A stretch of 64,000 nucleotides of DNA from Acidimicrobiaceae bacterium (GTDB lineage: Bacteria; Actinomycetota; Acidimicrobiia; Acidimicrobiales; Aldehydirespiratoraceae), in contig VYFQ01000035.1 in the NCBI GenBank assembly GCA_009842325.1, forward strand, positions 124,001 to 188,000. The letters are read 5' to 3'. A program made the position numbers and the translations under genes. The notes beneath the pieces were generated by a model that was given only the letters and a program-made list of their open reading frames with translations, was not told the DNA's origin and did not search any database. Every line of letters starts with the position of its first letter. Position 1 is the first letter of the stretch. Shown here one piece after another: positions 17,011 through 24,092 of the stretch.

Positions 17011-17922
17011 ATGGCTCGGATCGACATGGTGCATCCGGACAATGTCGAGGGGACCTGGTTCGTCGACACGCGCTGTATCCGGTGCGACGCCGCTCGGCAC
17101 TGGGCGCCCGGGCTGATCGACATGGACGCCGACGGGCTCTCGTTCGTTGCCCGCCAGCCTGAGAACCGCGAGGAGGCTGCTGCTTTGTGGCGGGCTGCGG
17201 TAGCTTGCCCGACGCAGTCCATCGGCACCACCGAGGCCCGTCGCCCGCCCCAGCCCGCATTCCCGTTCGAGCTGACGCCCGGTGTCTACGCCCTCGGGCA
17301 CAACGCCCGGGAGTCGTTCGGAGCGCACTCGTATCTGGTACCCCGACCCGACGGGAACCTGATGACCGACTCGCCGCGGTTCACCCGGATTCTGGCCGAG
17401 GGAATTGACGAACTGGGCGGGGTACGCCACGTGTTGTTGAGCCATCGAGACGATGTCGCCGACGCCGACCGCTGGGCCGACCGGTACGGCGCCGATGTCT
17501 GGATCCACGAAGCCGATGCCGACGCCGCGCCCTACGCCACCGGCCTCTTCGAGGGCGACGAGATCGTTGAGGTTGCACCGGGGGTGGTGACTGTTCCGGC
17601 TCCGGGCCACACCGAGGGCTCGGTCGTGTTCCACATCGAAGGTCGTTGGCTGCTTACCGGCGACACCCTCCACTGGAACCACCGGCGCGGTGAGCTCGAC
17701 GTGTTCGCCGGGGCGATGTTCCATTCGTGGGAGGCGCTGGCCGACTCGATGGATCGGTTGGCGACGCTGCCGGTGGAATGGGTCTTCCCCGGCCACGGTA
17801 ACTGGCATCACGTCGGTGCCGCCCTCTACGGCGAACAGATGGCCCGGCTGGGACCGGCCATGCGCGAGATCGGCCGCGACGGATGGTCCGACCGGCCGAA
17901 CAACGCTTACGACTGGTACTGA
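17011..17922 (+). CDS. MBL-fold protein with degenerate ferredoxin-like N-terminus
   Basis: 303 residues. Residues 15-72 match the small ferredoxin-like module that precedes some MBL proteins, but the third cluster Cys is Ala: Cys22, Cys25, (Ala28), Cys66 in 'CIRCDAARHWAP' and 'ACPTQSI'. The metallo-beta-lactamase domain (about 87-270) has 'LSHRDDVADADRW' in place of HxHxDH (His145 kept, the others lost), but retains 'APGHTEGS' (His200), 'LTGDTLHW' (Asp218) and 'FPGHGNWHH' (His262). HRDDVAD variants form a recognised subfamily. It precedes the Rieske operon by 74 bases and might serve redox or hydrolysis steps there; the reaction is unknown. Confidence 0.75.
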   Translation: MARIDMVHPDNVEGTWFVDTRCIRCDAARHWAPGLIDMDADGLSFVARQPENREEAAALWRAAVACPTQSIGTTEARRPPQPAFPFELTPGVYALGHNARESFGAHSYLVPRPDGNLMTDSPRFTRILAEGIDELGGVRHVLLSHRDDVADADRWADRYGADVWIHEADADAAPYATGLFEGDEIVEVAPGVVTVPAPGHTEGSVVFHIEGRWLLTGDTLHWNHRRGELDVFAGAMFHSWEALADSMDRLATLPVEWVFPGHGNWHHVGAALYGEQMARLGPAMREIGRDGWSDRPNNAYDWY

Positions 17923-17984
17923 GCCTCGACCAGCCCGTCGTAGGCTGCGCGCTCCAGGCTTGGACTAGTCCGCGAGGGCAGCGG

Positions 17985-17990
17985 TAGGGT
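17985..17990 (+). promoter_or_regulatory. -10 box TAGGGT, leaderless start of Rieske operon
   Basis: TAGGGT lies six bases before the GTG at 17997, with a possible TTGGAC -35 at 17960-17965. The same ten-base string GCGGTAGGGT occurs before the VOC gene at 39241. Confidence 0.5.
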
Positions 17991-17996
17991 CGCGGC

Positions 17997-19178
17997 GTGA
18001 TCGCGGACTTGGAGCACGAGCCGGTCGTGGAGCGTCTGCGGCGCAGGGTTGGCGAGACGTCGGGCCTGGTCGATGCCCCACTCGACAGCCCGATGCTGCA
18101 GCCCTACGAGGTCTACGACCAGGACCTGTTCGATCTTGAGATGGTGCGGGTCTACGCCCGCTCCTGGGTGTGGCTGGGCGACACCGAGGACCTGGTCGAG
18201 CCCGGCGACTTCATCACCGGAACCATCGGCTACCAACCGGTGATGGTCATCCGCCAGGAGGACGGCTCGGTGCGGGGCTTCCTCAACAACTGTCGCCACC
18301 GGGCGTCGGGGCTGCTGTACGAGCCGGCCGGCAACTGCGGCAAGACCATGACGTGCCCGTACCACAACTGGGCTTACAACATCGACGGGCGCCTGATCGG
18401 CATTCCCGACCGGGCCCGCATGTACCCCGACGACCTGCCCACCTCCGACTACGGGTTGGCGCCGATCCGCATCGAGGTGGCCTGGGACAAGCTCGTGTTC
18501 GGCTGCCTGTCCCGCAAGGCGCCGCCGTTCCGGGAGTGGATCGCCCCCCTGGCCGAACGGTACGACCTCTACAGGTTCGGTACCTTCACCCGCTACTACC
18601 GGGAGTTGGACGAGACCTATCCCATCAACTGGAAGGCCTTCGCGGAGAACTCCAACGACGACTACCACGTCCGCTTCGTGCACCGGCGCCTGAACCGGTT
18701 CCGCAAGCAGATGGACACCATCGTGCGCTTCGAGGGCCGCACCTGCAGCGGTTTCAAGCCCCACTCCGACGAGGAGGACGCAACCGGCGGGCGCACCGAT
18801 CTCACCCATGAGCAGCTGCTCGGCCACTACGCCGACTTCATCTACCCCAACCTCACGCCGCTGCCCTACCCGACGCAGCTCATCCTGGTGCGGGCGGACC
18901 CCATCGCCCCGGACCGCACCCGGCTGTTCAGCCGCATCTACGGGATCGACAAGTCGATAGAAGAGCAGGACTTCGAGTTGGATCGCTTGGCCACCACCAA
19001 CCTCGAGGACACCAACATGGTGACCGAGCTGATGAAGAACCTGCGCTCGCCGTTCTACCGGGTAGGTCCGGCCTCGACTTGGGAGGGCCGGGCCGCCCAT
19101 GTGATGAAGCTGGTTCGGGCCGATGTGGCCTCCCCGCTGGCTGACGACGAGTTCAGCGGGCCGCTGCCGGCCAACTGA
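17997..19178 (+). CDS. Rieske non-heme iron oxygenase, alpha subunit 1
   Basis: 393 residues with both cofactor sites intact. The Rieske [2Fe-2S] ligands are Cys99-x-His101 ('NNCRHRAS') and Cys120-x-x-His123 ('CPYHNW'). The mononuclear iron site is in 'AENSNDDYHVRFVH' with Asp221 as bridge, His224 and His229. This family inserts oxygen into aromatic rings or N-/O-alkyl groups using electrons from a ferredoxin and reductase, neither of which is encoded nearby. The GTG start is placed by the leaderless -10 six bases upstream. It heads an operon in which the next five genes are separated by at most 23 bases. The substrate is not deducible. Confidence 0.92.
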   Translation: MIADLEHEPVVERLRRRVGETSGLVDAPLDSPMLQPYEVYDQDLFDLEMVRVYARSWVWLGDTEDLVEPGDFITGTIGYQPVMVIRQEDGSVRGFLNNCRHRASGLLYEPAGNCGKTMTCPYHNWAYNIDGRLIGIPDRARMYPDDLPTSDYGLAPIRIEVAWDKLVFGCLSRKAPPFREWIAPLAERYDLYRFGTFTRYYRELDETYPINWKAFAENSNDDYHVRFVHRRLNRFRKQMDTIVRFEGRTCSGFKPHSDEEDATGGRTDLTHEQLLGHYADFIYPNLTPLPYPTQLILVRADPIAPDRTRLFSRIYGIDKSIEEQDFELDRLATTNLEDTNMVTELMKNLRSPFYRVGPASTWEGRAAHVMKLVRADVASPLADDEFSGPLPAN

Positions 19179-19201
19179 ACCGGACGAGAGGAAGAACGTC
19201 T

Positions 19202-19993
19202 ATGAGCACGGCTGGCCCTCCGGCCTCGGCGGTGTCGGCGGGCAAGCGCCGACGCTTCCGTCACATCTTCCGCGCCGACGGCCGGGCTGTCTTCGTGGCC
19301 ATGGACCATCCCGCCTACATGGGCATGGGTGTCGCGCCTTCCGCCGCGGCCGCGATCGCTGACGGCCGGCCCGACGCCGTCCTCGCTACCTGGCATCTGG
19401 CCCGCACTCGACCCGAGGCCTTCGCGGGCGCGGGGCTGGTGCTGCGGGTCGACGGCGGGATCTCTGATCTCGGCGATCCGCCGGCCAGCGACACGACCTC
19501 GTTGCTCTACTCGGCCGAGCAGGCGATGGTGGTCGGTGCCGACGCGGTAGTGATCATGGTGTTCCCCGGCACCCCCGACGAAGAGCACTCACTGGGGCGA
19601 CTGGCCCGCCTGGCCGCCGAGTGCGAGCTCCTCGGTCTGCCGGTGATGGCCGAGTCGATACCGGGAGGCTGGCCCCGCACAGTGCCCTGGACCGCGGAGA
19701 ACGTCGGCCGGGGGGCCCGGCTTGCGGTCGAGCTCGGCGCTGACATCGTCAAGACCATGTGCCCCGGTCCCCCCGAGGAGTTCGCGGCGGTGGCCGAGGC
19801 CTGCCCCGCGCCGGTCGTGGCCCTGGGCGGTCCCAAGGTCGACGACGAGGACCAGGTCATCGCGCTGGCCCGCGGCGTGGTCGAAGCGGGTGGCGCCGGC
19901 GTGGCCTTCGGCCGCAACGTCTGGGGATCCGACGATCCGGCTGCGCTGGTCGGCCGTCTGCTCGAGGCTGTCCACGGTGCCGGGTCGGCCTGA
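19202..19993 (+). CDS. DeoC/FbaB-family class I aldolase
   Basis: 263 residues with the beta/alpha-barrel aldolase pattern of FbaB, DeoC and LsrF: 'VFVAMDHPAYMGMG' at the first strand, 'AESIPGGWPRT' mid-barrel, the Schiff-base Lys184 in 'ELGADIVKTMCPGPP', and the phosphate-type 'GGAGVAFGRNVWG' at the C-terminal end. A class I aldol or retro-aldol cleavage is expected. AGAGGAAG precedes the ATG. Its stop overlaps the oxygenase beta subunit start (TGATG), so it is truly part of the oxygenase operon. Such an aldolase between oxygenase subunits suggests that the oxidised product is cleaved at a C-C bond. Confidence 0.85.
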   Translation: MSTAGPPASAVSAGKRRRFRHIFRADGRAVFVAMDHPAYMGMGVAPSAAAAIADGRPDAVLATWHLARTRPEAFAGAGLVLRVDGGISDLGDPPASDTTSLLYSAEQAMVVGADAVVIMVFPGTPDEEHSLGRLARLAAECELLGLPVMAESIPGGWPRTVPWTAENVGRGARLAVELGADIVKTMCPGPPEEFAAVAEACPAPVVALGGPKVDDEDQVIALARGVVEAGGAGVAFGRNVWGSDDPAALVGRLLEAVHGAGSA

Positions 19994-20556
19994 TGGACGC
20001 GCCCGCGGCGTCAGTGCTCGACGATCGCCTGTACCAGCGGCTTGTCGAGCTGGCCGCGCCGGACGGGGCCGAGCGCGGGCCTGGCCGTCCCGATCTGCGG
20101 CCCGCGGTTGAGCAGGCCCTCCACCATGAGGCCCGACTCTTGGACGAGCGCCTCTACCGGGCCTGGCTGGACCGGTTCACCCAGGACTGCGTGTACTGGA
20201 TTCCCCTCGACCCCACCGCCGATCCCCGCACCCGGGTCTCGTACCTGCTGGATGACCGTCGTCGCATGGAGGACCGCATCGGGCTGCTGGAGACCGGGTG
20301 GGCTCATGCCCAGGAGCCGCCGTCGCGTACCTGTCGCATCGTGTCCAACGTCGAGGCATGGCCCCTCGGCGACGGCGACACCCTGGCCCGGTGCTCGACG
20401 GTGGTCTGGGAGTACCGCAAGGATCGGTTGACCCCGTTCGCCAGCCGCAACGACTACGTGCTGGCCTCGCTCGGCGAGAACTGGTCGGTGAGGTTCAAGA
20501 TCGTGCGTCTGGTGGACAGCCGCAGCGACGTCCGCAAGTTCTCGTTCGTGCTATAG
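19993..20556 (+). CDS. Aromatic-ring-hydroxylating dioxygenase, beta subunit
   Basis: 187 residues, the normal size for the NTF2-like small subunit of Rieske oxygenases. Recognisable segments are 'EARLLDERLYRAWLDRFT', 'CVYWIPLDPTADPR', 'RIVSNVEAWP' and the C-terminal 'NWSVRFKIVRLVDS'. The beta subunit has no cofactor and shapes the alpha3beta3 assembly. The ATG overlaps the aldolase stop. It is the only beta subunit in the window, but it lies between two alpha genes, so it either serves both or one alpha works without a partner. Confidence 0.88.
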   Translation: MDAPAASVLDDRLYQRLVELAAPDGAERGPGRPDLRPAVEQALHHEARLLDERLYRAWLDRFTQDCVYWIPLDPTADPRTRVSYLLDDRRRMEDRIGLLETGWAHAQEPPSRTCRIVSNVEAWPLGDGDTLARCSTVVWEYRKDRLTPFASRNDYVLASLGENWSVRFKIVRLVDSRSDVRKFSFVL

Positions 20557-20569
20557 AGGCCGCGCCGCC

Positions 20570-21883
20570 GTGAACGCTCTCGACACCCTGATCCAGTCCC
20601 ACCGGGTGCACCGCTCCCTCTATACCGATCCCGACATCTTCGTCACCGAGATGGAGAAGATCTTCGGCGGCGCCTGGGTCTACCTGGCCCACGAGAGCCA
20701 GCTGCCCGAGCCGAACGACTTCATCACCGCCCGGATGGGCCTGCGCCCTCTGATCCTCACCCGTGACGACGACGGCGGGCTGCACGGGCTGTTCAACCGG
20801 TGCGCCCACCGGGCCTCCACCGTGTGCCAGTCCGAGTGCGGGTCGGCGCGGCGCTTCCAGTGCTCCTACCACGGGTGGACGTACTCGAACCGGGGCGAGC
20901 TGGTGAACGTGCCCTTCGCCGAGGGCTACCCGCCCGACTTCGACCTGTCCGATCACGGCCTGGCCCAGGTGCCGCGCCTGGGCACCTACCGGGGCTTGAT
21001 CTTCGGCACTCTCAATCCCGACGCTCCGAGCCTCGCCGAGTGGCTTGGGCCGGCCGGCCCCCTGATCAGCGAGTTCGTGGACCGCTCACCCTCCGGGCGC
21101 ATAGAGGTGCGCAACTGCCAGCGGATGGTCTACCGCGGCAACTGGAAGCTGGCCTGGGACAACGCCGGCGACGGGCTGCACCCCACCTTCGCCCATCGCA
21201 GCTTCCTGCTTCTCAACGAGCGCCAGCACGGCGGTGCCCGCTCGCTGTCGCAGTTCAAGGCCAGCCCCGACGACACCGGCATGTACGGTGCCGACCTCGG
21301 CAATGGCCACATGTTCGTGGACCAGCGTCCCGGCCTTCAGCAGTCCTTCTGGGAGACGCAGCGGCCGGTGCCGGGCCGGGAGTGGTATGCCGACCGCATC
21401 GTCGAGAGCCACGGCGACGACGCGGCCGAGGTCCTGGAGATGGCTCCGGGCTCGATGATCAACCTGTCGATCTTCCCCAACCTGCTCATCAAGGGCAACC
21501 ATCTCGAGACGGTGGACCCCGTCAGCGCCGGCGAGACCAGGCTGCACACCTGGGTGGCCGCCGCCGAGGGCGCGCCCGACGAGGTGAACGTGCTGCGCAT
21601 GCGCATCGCCGAGGATTTCCCCAGCCTCGGGAACCCCGACGACCTCGAGATATTCGAGCGCTGCCAGGAGGGTCTGGCCATACCCGAGGTCGAGTGGGTG
21701 GACATGAGCAAGGGACTCGGGCACCCGGCGGAGGAAGTGGCCGCCGACGGGGTACGGAGGGCGCCGGTGACCCACGAGGGACCGATGCGGGGCTATCTGC
21801 GAGCCTGGCTGGAGCTGATGTCGGCCGATGCGAACCTCACGACGGCCCGCGCCGGTGAGACCAGCTTCGAGAAGGCCGCATGA
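20570..21883 (+). CDS. Rieske non-heme iron oxygenase, alpha subunit 2
   Basis: 437 residues, longer than alpha 1 and clearly not a recent copy of it. Rieske ligands Cys78-x-His80 ('NRCAHRAS') and Cys98-x-x-His101 ('CSYHGW'). Iron site in 'DNAGDGLHPTFAH' with Asp201, His204 and His209; the residue before His204 is Leu instead of the common Tyr. The start is GTG, 13 bases after the beta subunit stop; the gene ends in an ATGA overlap with the DUF1989 gene. Similar to phenylpropionate-dioxygenase-like large subunits. Whether alpha 1 and alpha 2 act on successive intermediates is inference from co-transcription. Confidence 0.92.
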   Translation: MNALDTLIQSHRVHRSLYTDPDIFVTEMEKIFGGAWVYLAHESQLPEPNDFITARMGLRPLILTRDDDGGLHGLFNRCAHRASTVCQSECGSARRFQCSYHGWTYSNRGELVNVPFAEGYPPDFDLSDHGLAQVPRLGTYRGLIFGTLNPDAPSLAEWLGPAGPLISEFVDRSPSGRIEVRNCQRMVYRGNWKLAWDNAGDGLHPTFAHRSFLLLNERQHGGARSLSQFKASPDDTGMYGADLGNGHMFVDQRPGLQQSFWETQRPVPGREWYADRIVESHGDDAAEVLEMAPGSMINLSIFPNLLIKGNHLETVDPVSAGETRLHTWVAAAEGAPDEVNVLRMRIAEDFPSLGNPDDLEIFERCQEGLAIPEVEWVDMSKGLGHPAEEVAADGVRRAPVTHEGPMRGYLRAWLELMSADANLTTARAGETSFEKAA

Positions 21884-22515
21884 CACCTCCCGGGCAGGTG
21901 ATGCAGGAGGTCGTCGTGCCCCGATGCGAGGGTCGGGCGGTGGAAGTTCGGGCCGGGCAGGTGCTCAGGATCGTGGCGCTGGACGGTCCTCAGGTGGCCG
22001 ACTCGACCTTTCTGGCCCTCGACAACCCTCGCGAGGGCTACCACGCAGGCCAGACCGTGGCCCTCAACATGCTGGCCGGAACCGGGACTATGCGGCGTAT
22101 CACGACCCTGTGGTCGCGCCCGCCCTACGAGCGGCCCATGATGACCGTCATCGACGACCCGGTCGGTGTTCACTTCGCCTGGAACGGTGGCCGCTGCTCA
22201 GCCGGCGTCTACAACATCCGCGACGGCATCGAGTCAGGTCACCGGACCTGCCAGGGCAACCTGGAGGAGGCGGTGAGACCTTGGGGGGTGGACCCCGACC
22301 TGATACCCGACGTGTTCAACGTGTTCATGTACACCGATGTGGAGGACGAGCAGCGCCTCGTGTTCCGGGAGTCGCCCGCGGCCGCCGGCGACTACATCGA
22401 CCTGAGAGCCGAGATCGACGTGCTGGCCGCGGTGTCGGCCTGTCCCAGCGAGACGTCGGCGTCCAACGGCGGCGAGCCGAAGCGAATAGGCCTGGAAGTT
22501 CGCCGAAGGGAGTAG
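21880..22515 (+). CDS. DUF1989 (urea-carboxylase-associated family) protein
   Basis: 211 residues of the DUF1989 family, recognised by 'AGQVLRIVALDGPQVAD', 'GTMRRITTLWSRPP', 'RCSAGVYNIRDGI' and 'VFNVFMYTDVEDE'. Family members occur as pairs with urea carboxylase or in nitrogen-compound catabolism; their chemistry is not settled as far as I know. No urea carboxylase is nearby. The ATG overlaps the preceding oxygenase stop (ATGA), so the protein is coupled to Rieske alpha 2. Its presence suggests that the pathway handles an amine, amide or urea-type nitrogen. Confidence 0.8.
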   Translation: MTPPGQVMQEVVVPRCEGRAVEVRAGQVLRIVALDGPQVADSTFLALDNPREGYHAGQTVALNMLAGTGTMRRITTLWSRPPYERPMMTVIDDPVGVHFAWNGGRCSAGVYNIRDGIESGHRTCQGNLEEAVRPWGVDPDLIPDVFNVFMYTDVEDEQRLVFRESPAAAGDYIDLRAEIDVLAAVSACPSETSASNGGEPKRIGLEVRRRE

Positions 22516-22519
22516 TGCG

Positions 22520-22825
22520 ATGGTGAGGATGGTTCGCAAGGCCCAGGTCGACTCCAGCGACGTGGCCCGGGTGCGTGCGTGGATCGAGCGCTACACCGGT
22601 TACATGGCCGCGGCCGACCCCGAGCAGGTGACGGTCACCTCGTGGATGGAGGCCTACGGCTCCTACGGCCAGGTGTACTGGATGATCGACGCTCCAAGCC
22701 TGGCCGTGCTCGACGAGTTCCTGGAGCGACTGCCGGCCGAGGAGGGATACCGGGAGATCCTCAAGGCGGGCAGTGAGCTGTTCGTTTCCGGCCAGACCAG
22801 CGACCTGCTGCTGAAAGAGGTCTGA
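22520..22825 (+). CDS. Small conserved protein, possible dimeric alpha/beta-barrel type
   Basis: 101 residues, no signal peptide or membrane span. The pattern 'MVRMVRKAQVD', a helix with 'RVRAWIERYTGYM', then 'VTVTSWMEAYGSYGQVYWMID' and a helix 'LAVLDEFLERLPAEEGY' suggests a beta-alpha-beta-beta-alpha ferredoxin-like fold, as in NIPSNAP and monooxygenase-like small proteins. I cannot name a family. It starts four bases after the DUF1989 stop, with AAGGGAG embedded in the end of that gene, and is followed four bases later by the MFS gene, so it belongs to the operon. A role in an oxidation step or as a binding protein is possible. Confidence 0.7.
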   Translation: MVRMVRKAQVDSSDVARVRAWIERYTGYMAAADPEQVTVTSWMEAYGSYGQVYWMIDAPSLAVLDEFLERLPAEEGYREILKAGSELFVSGQTSDLLLKEV

Positions 22826-22829
22826 ATCC

Positions 22830-24038
22830 ATGGCCGGCCGTCCCGGCGCCTCGCCGCGCCGGGGTACCGCACGACCTCTGCTGCCCTTTCAGTTGCTCAT
22901 GGGGGTGACCGCCGGGGGCATCGGCGGGATCGTCACCGTGCTGGGCGAATTGCGCGACGAGCTGGGGTTCAGCGGCGCCGGGATCGGCGTCATGGTGGCC
23001 AGTGGATTCGTGGCCGCCTTCGTGGCGCAGATCACCCTGGCCCGGCTGGCCGACGCAGGCCATTCCCGGATGATGGCCACTGCGGGGATCGGGCTCAGCG
23101 CGGCGGCCATGGTGGTGATGGTCTTCGCCGAGGGTCTGTCTGTCTGGATCCTGAGCCGGGCGGCTCTGGGCTTCGCCGGAGGGCTGATCCTTCCAGGGAT
23201 GCGCCGGGCTGCCTCCGTGCTTGATCCGCTCAGGGCTGGCGAGAACCTCGGCCGGATGGTGGTGGCCGAGACCACCGGTTTCATCTTCGGCCCCACCCTG
23301 ACCGCTCTCCTGGTGTGGGCGGGCGGGATCCGCGTACCCTTCGCCGTGTTCGCGGCCGCCATGCTGCTGTTCCTGCCGGTGGCGATGAGACTGCCCCCCG
23401 ACCGCGGCCTTCTAGACGTCTCGGGACGGGCGACATCCTTCGATCTCCTGACGGTCAGGCGCCTTCAGGGCGCGCTGATCATTGTCGGCGGCTACTTCAT
23501 GATGATCGGCGCCTGGGAGGCCGTGCTGCCGGTGATGTTCGCCGACCGGGGCGCGGGCGCCATCATGACCGGCCTCACGTTCACCATGGTGGCGCTCCCG
23601 ATCATGCTGGTGGGCACTCGGGCCGGACGGCTGGCTGATCGGGTTGGGCCGGTGCGGGTGACGATGGCCGGGCTCGTCGCCGTGAGCTTGGCCACGATGA
23701 CCTTCGGCGTGATTCCCGGCGTCATCCCGATAGCGGGGGCGATGACGCTGGTGGGCTTCGCGGACGGTTACGGCTTCACCGCAGCCCATGTGGTGGTGGC
23801 TCGGGCCGTGCCCCAGCAGCGCCAAGCCGCCGCGCTGGGCCTCATGGGCGCCGCCGAGGTGGCGGGAGCGGCGGTGGCAGCCCTCCCCGCGGCCTGGATG
23901 TACGACAGCTTCGGGTCCGGGCCGACCTGGGCCGCCGTCGGTCTGGCGGTGCTGGTGCTGGTGGTGGCGGGCTGGCTCCGCATCAGGGGCACGGTGCCCG
24001 CCTCCGGCCCGGACGCGCCGGCGCCGCAGCCCCACTGA
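22830..24038 (+). CDS. MFS transporter
   Basis: 402 residues with about 12 hydrophobic spans. The loop motif between spans 2 and 3 appears as 'LARLADAGHSRMM' and its repeat in the second half as 'GTRAGRLADRVGPVRV', the duplicated 6+6 MFS plan. A short basic N-terminus faces the cytoplasm. It is the last gene of the operon beginning at 17997 and most likely moves the pathway substrate in or a product out; direction cannot be told. The separate MMPL transporter begins 54 bases later with its own -10 box. Confidence 0.85.
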   Translation: MAGRPGASPRRGTARPLLPFQLLMGVTAGGIGGIVTVLGELRDELGFSGAGIGVMVASGFVAAFVAQITLARLADAGHSRMMATAGIGLSAAAMVVMVFAEGLSVWILSRAALGFAGGLILPGMRRAASVLDPLRAGENLGRMVVAETTGFIFGPTLTALLVWAGGIRVPFAVFAAAMLLFLPVAMRLPPDRGLLDVSGRATSFDLLTVRRLQGALIIVGGYFMMIGAWEAVLPVMFADRGAGAIMTGLTFTMVALPIMLVGTRAGRLADRVGPVRVTMAGLVAVSLATMTFGVIPGVIPIAGAMTLVGFADGYGFTAAHVVVARAVPQQRQAAALGLMGAAEVAGAAVAALPAAWMYDSFGSGPTWAAVGLAVLVLVVAGWLRIRGTVPASGPDAPAPQPH

Positions 24039-24078
24039 TTCAGTCGCTTTATCCGGGCTACCCGCTGTGTGGCTGGGC

Positions 24079-24084
24079 TAGTGT
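24079..24084 (+). promoter_or_regulatory. -10 box TAGTGT, leaderless MMPL start
   Basis: TAGTGT with eight bases to the GTG at 24093. It favours that start over an earlier in-frame GTG at 24069, which lies upstream of the box. Confidence 0.45.
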
Positions 24085-24092
24085 GCGCCGCG

